Shown here: positions 9,393 through 16,319 of the stretch, piece after piece
How positions within the stretch are numbered: position 1 is the first letter of the stretch
Layout of the letters: every line of letters starts with the position of its first letter
From: Asticcacaulis endophyticus
Lineage (GTDB): Bacteria; Pseudomonadota; Alphaproteobacteria; Caulobacterales; Caulobacteraceae
NCBI RefSeq assembly: GCF_014652575.1
Contig: NZ_BMZB01000002.1
Location: forward strand, 265,464-329,463
DNA length: 64,000 bases
Direction: 5' to 3'
Program-made: the position numbers and the translations under genes
The notes under the pieces: generated by a model
Database searches by the model: none
The model's input: the letters and a program-made list of their open reading frames with translations, nothing else
What the model was told of the DNA's origin: nothing

Positions 9393-10340
9393 TTAAGAAA
9401 AAAGTCCTCTGGCGCGCGCATAGCTCAGGAACAGATCGTCCCATTTGGCCCTGGGGGCGTTGAGACCATAGCCGTGGCCGCCTTCGGCAAACAGGTGGGT
9501 TTCGACCTTTATGCCGTGGGTTTTGAGTGCGTCCCGTAACAAAAGCGCATTGGCGACGGGCACCGTGCCGTCATCTTCGCTGTGGACGATGAAGGCGGGC
9601 GGTGTGGCGGGGCCTACCTGTTTGTCGGTCGAAAACTGATTTACCATGTTTTCAGCCGGGGCCGCGCCCAACAGGTTGGTACGCGATCCGCCGTGCGATA
9701 TGCCCTCCGCCATCGAAATCACCGGATAGATGGGCGCGAACAGGGCCGGGCGGGCGCTTAAAGCATCCGCCGTGTCGACGGCTTCATAAGCCTTATGATC
9801 AAACAGGGTCGCCAGCGACGCGCACAGATGGCCCCCTGCGCTGAAGCCAATCGCGCCTGTCCGGTCGGGATCGACGCCGTAGCTGGCATGGTGGTGGCGG
9901 ATGAGTCTGATCGCGCGTTGGGCATCCGCCAGCGGGGCCAGATGAGGTGTCGCCCAGCCCTCAGCCGGCAGGCGGTAGGTCAGGATAAAGGCGGTGACAC
10001 CTTGGGCCGCCAGCCAGCGGGCAATTTCATGGCCTTCGTTGTCGATCGATACAAAGCGGTAGCCACCACCGGGAATGACCAGCATGGCCGCCCCATTGGG
10101 TTTTTGCGGACGGTATATGGTCAGGCGCGGCTGAGAGACGCCGGTGACAAAGCGTTTGGTGTTGCCGGACGGGGCGGCGACTTCCTGACGGGCCGGATTG
10201 AGGTCACCTGCCGGACCCTTGGGCCACAGCGGCATGACTTCGGAACTGTCCGTTGGGCGCGTTTCGGAATGCGAACCCGTCGGTATGGTCAGGCTGGCGA
10301 TCAGGCCTGCGCCCAAAAGATGGCGGCGGTCGATAGGCAT
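9393..10340 (-). CDS. Exported alpha/beta hydrolase, acetyl-xylan-esterase-like
   Basis: 315 residues. The N-terminus (DRRHLLGAGLIASL) is a Tat- or Sec-type signal. The fold is an alpha/beta hydrolase of the COG0657/BD-FAE type: oxyanion motif PGGGYRF, nucleophile elbow GFSAGGH, acid SEDDGTVP, and catalytic His in GGHGYG. Relatives are sugar-ester esterases acting on acetylated or feruloylated hemicellulose, and the window also holds GH127 and CE15 enzymes. Substrate assignment is inference. It lies 44 bases after yccF on the same strand, so read-through is possible. Confidence 0.82.
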   Translation of the reverse strand: MPIDRRHLLGAGLIASLTIPTGSHSETRPTDSSEVMPLWPKGPAGDLNPARQEVAAPSGNTKRFVTGVSQPRLTIYRPQKPNGAAMLVIPGGGYRFVSIDNEGHEIARWLAAQGVTAFILTYRLPAEGWATPHLAPLADAQRAIRLIRHHHASYGVDPDRTGAIGFSAGGHLCASLATLFDHKAYEAVDTADALSARPALFAPIYPVISMAEGISHGGSRTNLLGAAPAENMVNQFSTDKQVGPATPPAFIVHSEDDGTVPVANALLLRDALKTHGIKVETHLFAEGGHGYGLNAPRAKWDDLFLSYARARGLFS

Positions 10341-10384
10341 CAGGTAATCCCCCGTATGTTGACGCGGGGACTTTGTCCGATGGA

Positions 10385-10783
10385 TCAGCGCTTTTCAACC
10401 ACCATTTTACCGACCGGCGCCAGGGCCAGTTGTGCCAGTTGCAAATCCTTAAACGCAAACGGCAGGCCGATAATGGTAATCGCCTCTCCGACCGCGGCGA
10501 TCAGGTGAGCCAGCGCAATATACCAGCCAGCAAAGACGAACCATATAATATTGAGAAACAACCCGATGGCCCCGGTGCCGATATCGCTGCGGCCGGTGTG
10601 GTCGTCGCGGTCAACGATTTCCTTACCGAACGGCCAGAAGGCAAAGCCAGCGATGCGCCAGGCGGACAGCGCCCACGGCAGGCCGACAATGGTGATGGCC
10701 AGAAAGAACCCGCCCAGCAGCCACAGGCAGCCGCAAATGAAGCCGCCGAAGATGAACCAAAGCAGATTAAGCAGTAATCTCAT
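10385..10783 (-). CDS. yccF: YccF family inner-membrane protein
   Basis: 132 residues with two copies of the YccF domain (about 1-50 and 75-132), each containing a hydrophobic pair and the motif (I/V)GLP(W/F)A (TIVGLPWALSAWRI and TIIGLPFAFKDLQL). YccF proteins are small inner-membrane proteins of unknown function. It is probably the first gene of a leftward unit with the downstream hydrolase. Confidence 0.85.
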   Translation of the reverse strand: MRLLLNLLWFIFGGFICGCLWLLGGFFLAITIVGLPWALSAWRIAGFAFWPFGKEIVDRDDHTGRSDIGTGAIGLFLNIIWFVFAGWYIALAHLIAAVGEAITIIGLPFAFKDLQLAQLALAPVGKMVVEKR

Positions 10784-11121
10784 GAGGGGGCTCGCTGTAA
10801 GATAAGGTGGTTGGTACCGGATGCCGACACTATAGGGTAAAGGCGGCGGTAATCACGTTAAATTTCATTTATGCGGTATTGCGGCAGGCGTATAATTAAG
10901 CCTGTAAATGACCGGTGGGGCCCTGCATATATTCTATGGGTCTACTTAAGGCAAAATCATGGAAGGGTAGAACTATGCTGCAACTGCGCGCAAGTCGCGC
11001 CGGAGAGGGTAACATGCTCACTTCATATGGTTTCGTTTTTAAGTATAAAAGTGAAGTTCTTTTTTGATTCGTGGTGCGAAAGCCGGTTTTTTGAACCTTT
11101 GTAGTAATGAGAATAGTTTTC
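10784..11121. other. Intergenic region, AT-rich, no clear gene
   Basis: A 338-base gap between yccF (leftward) and the DUF4169 gene (rightward). It must hold divergent promoters. Short frames here lack ribosome sites and coding-like base usage. I see no RNA gene or repeat. Confidence 0.5.
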
Positions 11122-11325
11122 ATGTCCAATATCGTAAATCTCAACAAGGCGCGTAAGGCCAAAAACAAGGCTGATAAGCAAAAGAAGGCGGGTGAAAACC
11201 GTATAATATTTGGAATCTCAACCAAGATTAGAAATGTTGAAATAAAAAAGGCAGATTTGGAGTCAAAAAAACTGGATCAACGATTGCTAAGTCCGTTAGA
11301 TGGTAATAAAAAGGACGAGTGTTAA
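11122..11325 (+). CDS. DUF4169 family small basic protein
   Basis: 67 residues beginning MSNIVNLNKARKAKNKADKQ, the diagnostic start of DUF4169, followed by a basic helical stretch and ending KKDEC. ATG 11122 is chosen over an upstream frame start at 11107 because family members begin with this MxxIVNL motif. The function is unknown. In many alphaproteobacteria it sits beside a ribbon-helix-helix gene, as here, and near fumC and sspB (known family context, recalled rather than checked). Base composition is AT-richer than its neighbours. Confidence 0.8.
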   Translation: MSNIVNLNKARKAKNKADKQKKAGENRIIFGISTKIRNVEIKKADLESKKLDQRLLSPLDGNKKDEC

Positions 11326-11476
11326 ACAATAAAGTCATGTTCTAAATTAGCCTTTACGGGCATGGTCTTATAATACCGCGCATTACCATGAATAAATGTA
11401 CCTCATCCAAGTACAGTATAAACCCCAAAGAAACATACGCTGTCGTGGAAAGACGTCGTGAAGTTGGAGGAACCTC

Positions 11477-11716
11477 ATGCCTGGTTTAAAAAAACGCTCT
11501 GTTAATCTTGCCGGACACGCCACGTCGGTGGCGCTGGAGCCGGAGTTCTGGACGGTGCTTGAGGATATGTCCAAGGAGCGCAGGGTAAGTCTGGCGGCTC
11601 TGATCGCGGACCTCGACTCCCGGCGCGGCGAATCGCTTCTGGCGTCGTTCTGCCGTCTGTCGGCGCTCGCCTTCGTGCAGGCCAAGGCGGGTGGTGCGAA
11701 GAAAAAGAAAGCCTGA
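11477..11716 (+). CDS. Ribbon-helix-helix domain protein
   Basis: 79 residues of the RHH_4 type. The beta-strand KKRSVNLAGHATSVALEP and helices FWTVLEDMSKERRVSLAALIADLDSRR form a likely DNA-binding dimer unit, followed by a Lys-rich tail. A GGAGG-type SD (GTTGGAGG) lies about 8 bases before ATG 11477. It accompanies DUF4169 as in related genomes. Targets are unknown. A long hairpin begins 16 bases after its stop. Confidence 0.85.
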   Translation: MPGLKKRSVNLAGHATSVALEPEFWTVLEDMSKERRVSLAALIADLDSRRGESLLASFCRLSALAFVQAKAGGAKKKKA

Positions 11717-11731
11717 TTTTGCACCGCTTTT

Positions 11732-12004
11732 TTACCCCCTGTTAGTTTCTTAAAAAAACTTATAGGGGGTAAGGTTTGCGCTGTGTGGGCATAAACTGCG
11801 ATATGATTTGGATCGCGGTTGAAAATCGGCTTATGATGCGAACAAAACATGACTCGCGCGCCGTGGAGCGTTTTCCCATCAAATGGATTCATTTGATGGG
11901 TCAGAAAGGGCGACCACAAAAATCAGAGCCTTTCATCCAAGAAAACAGATGAAGGGCTCCGGCGTGACGGTTCTGCCGCATCGGCTTTGGGAATACCCAA
12001 AGCC
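11732..12004 (+). promoter_or_regulatory. Leader with four strong hairpins before uvrD
   Basis: Seen directly: (1) 11732-11740 pairs with 11764-11772 (TTACCCCCT/AGGGGGTAA) around an inner AGTTT/AAACT stem. (2) 11875-11885 pairs perfectly with 11890-11900 (CCCATCAAATG, loop GATT). (3) 11926-11937 pairs with 11948-11959, 12 bp with one G-T. (4) 11983-11991 pairs perfectly with 11996-12004 (GGCTTTGGG, loop AATA). None is followed by a T-run, so these are not ordinary terminators. They could be operators, a structured 5' UTR or mobile-repeat remnants. Confidence 0.6.
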
Positions 12005-12022
12005 CTAAGCTATGGTTCATAC

Positions 12023-14332
12023 ATGAGTGCAATCCCTATCAGCGTTCAGGCATCAAGCCATCTTGGTGCGTCTGCGCCGGATTATATGAGCGGTCTCAAC
12101 CCCGAACAGGCCAAAGCTGTGCGCACGGTGACGGGGCCGGTTCTGGTGCTGGCCGGGGCGGGCACGGGCAAGACGCGCGTGCTGACGACCCGGATTGCCC
12201 ACATTCTGAAACAGGGGCTGGCGCGGCCGTCTGAGATCCTGTGTGTGACCTTTACCAATAAGGCGGCGCGTGAAATGCGTGAGCGGGCCGAGCGCCTGAT
12301 TGGCCCTGCGGCGACCGGGCTTTATAATCTGGGGACGTTCCATTCGATCGCCGCTCAGATTTTGCGCCGTCATGCCGAACTGGTTGGTCTGAAATCGACC
12401 TTTACGATCCTTGATGACGACGATCAGGTGCGTCTGCTTAAACAGATCATCGAAGGCCGCCGGATTGATACCAAACGCTTTCCACCCAAGACTTTGGCGC
12501 ACTTTATTGATCAGTGGAAGAACAAGGGGCTGACGCCCGAACAGGTTGCCAAACTGAACGATGCCAAAAAATGTGATGAAGGAGCTGATTTCGCGTTTGG
12601 AAAGGGCGCAGAAATCTACGCCGAATATCAGGATCGCCTGCGAGTGCTCAATGCCTGCGATTTTGGCGATCTGTTGTTGCATACCCTCAAGATTTTCACC
12701 CAGTACCACGAAGTGCTGGCCCAGTATCATGCCCGCTTTAAATATATTCTGGTCGATGAGTATCAGGACACCAATGTCGCCCAGTATCTGTGGCTGCGGA
12801 TACTGACCAATGCGGATCGCAATCTGTGCTGTGTGGGGGATGACGATCAGTCGATCTATGGCTGGCGCGGGGCGGAAGTCGATAATATCCTGAAATTTGA
12901 GCGCGACTATCCGGGCGCGGAAGTCATCCGGCTGGAGCGCAATTACCGCTCAACTAAGCATATTCTGGGCGCGGCGGCGGGCCTGATCAAGGCCAACAGC
13001 GCGCGTCTGGGCAAGACCCTGTGGACCGAAGACCAGGGTGGCAAAAAGGTTTTGGTGCAGGGCATCTGGGATTCGGCGGCTGAGGCCCAATGGGTATCCG
13101 AAGATATCGAAAAACAGAAAAAATCCGGCCGGGCCTATCAGGACATGGCCGTGCTGGTGCGGGCGTCGTTTCAGATGCGGGCCTTTGAAGAACGCTTCCT
13201 GATGCTGCAAATCCCATACGTCGTCATCGGCGGGCCGCGCTTTTTCGAGCGGGCGGAAATCCGTGACGCGATTGCCTACCTTCGGCTGATCCAGTCGCCG
13301 GACGATGATCTGGCCTTTGAGCGCATCATCAATGTGCCTAAGCGCGGCATCGGCGATGCGACGGTGCAAAAACTGCTGATGCAGGCGCGGGTGGCGGGCC
13401 AGAGCGTGATGGCCGCCGTGCGCGACCTGATTGACACCGATGAATTGCCGACGCGCGCCCGTACCCCTTTGACGGCGTTTGTGCGCGACTATGACCGCTG
13501 GCGCGAGCTGGCCAAGACCATCAAGCATGACATGCTGCTCGATACTGTCCTGACCGATGCCGGCTATTATGACATGCATCGCGCCGATAAGGTGTCGGGG
13601 CAGTCGCGGCTGGATAACCTTAAGGAAATGGTCAATTCGATGGGCGATTTCGAGGACCTCAGCGCATACCTGGAGCATGTGGCTTTGGTGATGGAGCTTG
13701 AGCGCGACGCCGGGGCCAATTCGGTCAAGATCATGACCCTGCACGGCGCCAAGGGGCTGGAGTTTCCGGTGGTTTATTTGCCGGGCTGGGAGGAAGGCAT
13801 CTTCCCGTCGCAGCGTTCAATGGACGAAAGCGGTCTGCGCGGGCTGGAAGAGGAGCGCCGACTGGCCTATGTCGGCATCACCCGCGCCCGCGAGGAGGCC
13901 CGCATCAGTTTTGTGGCTAACCGGCAGGTCTATGGGCGCTGGACGTCGCAACTGCCGTCGCGCTTTATTGATGAAATGCCGATCGAGCATGTTGAGGCCG
14001 TCTCCCAGACCGGCTACGCGCAGGCCGGTTGGACCTCGCAGGAATCGCGCTGGGATCGGGCAGGCTATCAGCCGAACTATACCAAGCGCGAAGAGCCGAA
14101 AACATTTGGCGGCAATCTGTCGGGTGTCGATATGAGCCGTCTGGAATCGCGGCCCCACCGGCCGTCGGCTCCGGCGAAACCGCAGCCGTCCAAGGGGCTG
14201 CCGGTCGGGACGCGCGTATTCCACGTCAAGTTCGGCTACGGCGAGGTTAAGGAAACCGAAGGCAATAAGCTGATTGTGCGCTTTGAGACCGGCGATAAAA
14301 AGGTCATGGACAGCTTTGTGGAAAAGGCGTGA
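12023..14332 (+). CDS. uvrD: ATP-dependent DNA helicase UvrD/PcrA
   Basis: Superfamily 1A 3'-5' helicase for nucleotide excision and mismatch repair. Walker A AGAGTGKTRV is near residue 50, then TFTNKAAREMRER (Ia), DEYQDTN (II), DDDQSIYGWRGAE (III), ERNYRSTKHI (IV), TLHGAKGLEFPVVYLPG (V) and EERRLAYVGITRARE (VI). The C-terminus has a Tudor-like module (GTRVFHVKFGYGEV) like that linking PcrA/UvrD to RNA polymerase. The frame is open from 11987, but that stretch lies inside a perfect hairpin, so ATG 12023 is preferred; ATG 12086 is also possible. No strong SD is visible. The cyclophilin gene follows immediately. Confidence 0.93.
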   Translation: MSAIPISVQASSHLGASAPDYMSGLNPEQAKAVRTVTGPVLVLAGAGTGKTRVLTTRIAHILKQGLARPSEILCVTFTNKAAREMRERAERLIGPAATGLYNLGTFHSIAAQILRRHAELVGLKSTFTILDDDDQVRLLKQIIEGRRIDTKRFPPKTLAHFIDQWKNKGLTPEQVAKLNDAKKCDEGADFAFGKGAEIYAEYQDRLRVLNACDFGDLLLHTLKIFTQYHEVLAQYHARFKYILVDEYQDTNVAQYLWLRILTNADRNLCCVGDDDQSIYGWRGAEVDNILKFERDYPGAEVIRLERNYRSTKHILGAAAGLIKANSARLGKTLWTEDQGGKKVLVQGIWDSAAEAQWVSEDIEKQKKSGRAYQDMAVLVRASFQMRAFEERFLMLQIPYVVIGGPRFFERAEIRDAIAYLRLIQSPDDDLAFERIINVPKRGIGDATVQKLLMQARVAGQSVMAAVRDLIDTDELPTRARTPLTAFVRDYDRWRELAKTIKHDMLLDTVLTDAGYYDMHRADKVSGQSRLDNLKEMVNSMGDFEDLSAYLEHVALVMELERDAGANSVKIMTLHGAKGLEFPVVYLPGWEEGIFPSQRSMDESGLRGLEEERRLAYVGITRAREEARISFVANRQVYGRWTSQLPSRFIDEMPIEHVEAVSQTGYAQAGWTSQESRWDRAGYQPNYTKREEPKTFGGNLSGVDMSRLESRPHRPSAPAKPQPSKGLPVGTRVFHVKFGYGEVKETEGNKLIVRFETGDKKVMDSFVEKA

Positions 14333-14334
14333 CG

Positions 14335-15132
14335 ATGAAGATGTGGAGGATGGGCTTAGCGGCCCTGATGATGGCGAGTGGTGCACACGCCGCGGACTGG
14401 AAGCCGCTGGATGCGGGTAACACGTTGGTGGTCGATACGTCCAAGGGGCAGGTGATTATCGCCCTGTCGCCCGAAATGGCCCCGCAGGCGGCTGAGCGCA
14501 TCAAGACTCTGACGCGGCGTGGGTTCTATGACGGGTTATTGTTCCACCGGGTTATACCGCAGTTTGTGGCCCAGACCGGCAACCCGAACAATAAGGACGG
14601 AGGCAAAAGCGACCTGCCGAACCTTGCGCTGGAGTCCGTATTTAATCTGAAAACCACGCCGCATTATACCGCTGCGCGGCCTGTGACCGGTGCGGTCGGC
14701 TTTATTGGGGCGACACCGTTTGCCTCGACCAATGACTATCATATCAAGACCGGTGCCGTGCGGGCCTGGGGGACGCATTGCGCCGGTGTGGTCGGTATGG
14801 GGCGCGACGATGAGCCGAAGAACTCAGCCAATAGCGAGCTTTATATTACCCTGTCGGATGTGTCGCGGCTGGATCGGGACTATACGGTGGTCGGGCGTGT
14901 GGTATCTGGCTTTGAGATTGTGAAAGCCCTGAACGCCGGTGAACCGCCCGCATCGCCGGATGCGATGGCGCGGGTCAGAGTGTTGGGCGATATCCATGAA
15001 ACAGAGCGGCCCAGGCTTGAGATTATGGATGTGTCCGGTGCGGCGTTTAAGGCTCATGTGACCACGATACGTGCTGAACGCGGTGCTGATTTTTCAGTGT
15101 GTGACACCACTGTGCCCGTGCGGGCGCGTTAG
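14335..15132 (+). CDS. Exported cyclophilin-type peptidyl-prolyl isomerase
   Basis: About 265 residues with a signal peptide (MKMWRMGLAALMMASGAHA, cut before ADW), so a periplasmic location is expected. The cyclophilin core includes RRGFYDGLLFHRVIPQFVAQ, the FHR catalytic Arg segment, GVVGMGRDDEPKNSANSELY and DRDYTVVGRVVSG. An insert of about 40 residues after the FHRVI segment is longer than in minimal cyclophilins. The gene starts 3 bases after the uvrD stop (a GTG at 14329 would overlap it), so the two are probably co-transcribed. The exact start among ATGs 14335, 14341 and 14350 is uncertain. Confidence 0.85.
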   Translation: MKMWRMGLAALMMASGAHAADWKPLDAGNTLVVDTSKGQVIIALSPEMAPQAAERIKTLTRRGFYDGLLFHRVIPQFVAQTGNPNNKDGGKSDLPNLALESVFNLKTTPHYTAARPVTGAVGFIGATPFASTNDYHIKTGAVRAWGTHCAGVVGMGRDDEPKNSANSELYITLSDVSRLDRDYTVVGRVVSGFEIVKALNAGEPPASPDAMARVRVLGDIHETERPRLEIMDVSGAAFKAHVTTIRAERGADFSVCDTTVPVRAR

Positions 15133-15185
15133 GTTATTTTGAAAGCTGACTTGATTTTTTAAGGTGTCGGGCGGATATTGAACCT

Positions 15186-15353
15186 ATGAACATGCAGGCG
15201 CCCAAATCGTTTAAAAAGGCAGACAGCCGCCCCAAGGTGCTTGGGGTGACCAAGGACGGCGTGAAAATCCTGGCCCCGCGTCGGAAAGCCACGAATTTTA
15301 CCCAAACCGAACTGCGTGAGGCCGTGGCCAAAGCTTTGGCTAAAAGCGCCTGA
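15186..15353 (+). CDS. Small basic protein, 55 residues, first gene of a cassette
   Basis: ATG 15186 to TGA 15353 encodes 55 residues starting MNMQAPKSFKKADSRPKVLG and ending EAVAKALAKSA. It is Lys/Arg-rich with a predicted C-terminal helix (TQTELREAVAKALAKS), and codon use matches its neighbours. Its stop is 3 bases before the ATG of the TIR-like gene, so the two are almost certainly co-translated. I do not recognise a family. The layout suggests a cognate partner, for example antitoxin, adaptor or sensor, but this is inference. Confidence 0.65.
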   Translation: MNMQAPKSFKKADSRPKVLGVTKDGVKILAPRRKATNFTQTELREAVAKALAKSA

Positions 15354-15356
15354 TAA

Positions 15357-15962
15357 ATGAACTCTGAGGATGTTTTCATTAATTGTCCGTTTTCGGATGA
15401 CTATGATCAACATTTCAAAGCCATAATCTTTACGGTCATTCGCAGTGGTTTCATCCCCAGATGTGCGCGTGAAGATGACGACGGGGGCGATGTTCGTTTT
15501 GAAAAGATTTGCCGGATCATTGCCGAAAGCAAATACGGCATTCATGATATTTCCAAGACTGAACTTGATGAAGCGTCGGGCTTGCCGCGCTTCAATATGC
15601 CGTTTGAACTGGGCCTGTTTCTGGGGGCGAAAAAATATGCCCCTGAACAGGTGGCTAAAAAGGCGATCATCTTTGATCGCGCGGCCTATAGGTATCAGCA
15701 GTTCATTTCCGATATAGCCGGGCAGGATATTCATGCCCACGAAGGCGATATCCGTCGATTGATCATTGACATAGCGGCATGGCTGCGCCGGGCTTCGCGG
15801 CGCAAAACCGTACCCGGAGGTCAGGTTATCGCGGATGAGTTTGATAATTTTGCGCGTGACTTACCCATTATGATTGAGGCAAAGCAATTGTCTTTAGTGG
15901 ATTTGACCTATGCCGATGATGTCGGCCTTATGACCGAATGGCTGGCGCAGAAAAATCAATGA
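15357..15962 (+). CDS. TIR / nucleoside deoxyribosyltransferase-like protein, putative NAD or nucleotide hydrolase
   Basis: 201 residues. It starts with a strand VFINCPFSDDYDQHF like the VFISYS start of TIR and related STIR folds. Then come GFIPRCARE, YGIHDIS (H63-D64) and FNMPFELGLFLGAKK (E84). A Glu in an FELG helix is where deoxyribosyltransferase-like enzymes carry their nucleophile. KKAIIFD and FISDIAGQDIHAH follow. I recall similar uncharacterised proteins in many bacteria. Catalysis is inferred from pattern only. The gene is wedged between a 55-residue partner (3-base gap) and a RusA nuclease (ATGA overlap at 15959-15962). Confidence 0.7.
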   Translation: MNSEDVFINCPFSDDYDQHFKAIIFTVIRSGFIPRCAREDDDGGDVRFEKICRIIAESKYGIHDISKTELDEASGLPRFNMPFELGLFLGAKKYAPEQVAKKAIIFDRAAYRYQQFISDIAGQDIHAHEGDIRRLIIDIAAWLRRASRRKTVPGGQVIADEFDNFARDLPIMIEAKQLSLVDLTYADDVGLMTEWLAQKNQ

Positions 15963-16315
15963 CAGACTGGATCGCTTCGGGAAAAGTGCGGGCGCGGGAG
16001 ACTGAGGAGGGAATTGAAATCCTGATCGACGGTCTGACGACGCAGGGGCGTTATTATAAGCCGCTGGTCTATGAATTTTTCCGTAAAGAGTGGAGAGGTG
16101 CGCGTCCGGCCTACGGCGACTACGGCGTAGAAATCCGCATGGAACATATCGGCGATCCCCCGTGGATGGACCTCGACAACCTCGCCAAGGCTTTACTGGA
16201 TGCCATCAAAGGTTTTGTGTTTCACGACGACAGCCAGGTGGCGCGGCTTTTGGTCGAGCGTCATGAAGGCGAGCGCGAACAGATTCATATCAAGGTCTAT
16301 GCCCTAAAGCGATAA
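15959..16315 (+). CDS. RusA-family Holliday junction endonuclease-like protein
   Basis: 118 residues of the RusA family. D71-L-D73-N74 is followed by AKALLDAIKGFVFHDDSQV, placing acidic residues (D71, D73, D91) as in E. coli RusA, where D70, D72 and D91 bind metal. RusA resolves Holliday junctions and is usually phage-derived. The ATG overlaps the TGA of the preceding gene (ATGA), indicating translational coupling. Its stop lies 4 bases from the stop of the convergent serine hydrolase. A RusA gene outside a prophage, coupled to a TIR-like gene, is unusual. Confidence 0.82.
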   Translation: MTDWIASGKVRARETEEGIEILIDGLTTQGRYYKPLVYEFFRKEWRGARPAYGDYGVEIRMEHIGDPPWMDLDNLAKALLDAIKGFVFHDDSQVARLLVERHEGEREQIHIKVYALKR

Positions 16316-16319
16316 GCCT

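Noticed and set aside
10871..11104. 77-codon frame in the yccF/DUF4169 gap
   Set aside because: No ribosome site, non-coding-like base usage and no similarity to known families.
11732..11772. Hairpin after the RHH gene as a rho-independent terminator
   Set aside because: The T-run precedes rather than follows the stem on the forward strand, and the other strand has no T-run after it either.
11383..11919. 178-codon open frame on the reverse strand
   Set aside because: Overlaps the RHH gene and the hairpin leader; no SD and no recognisable protein features.
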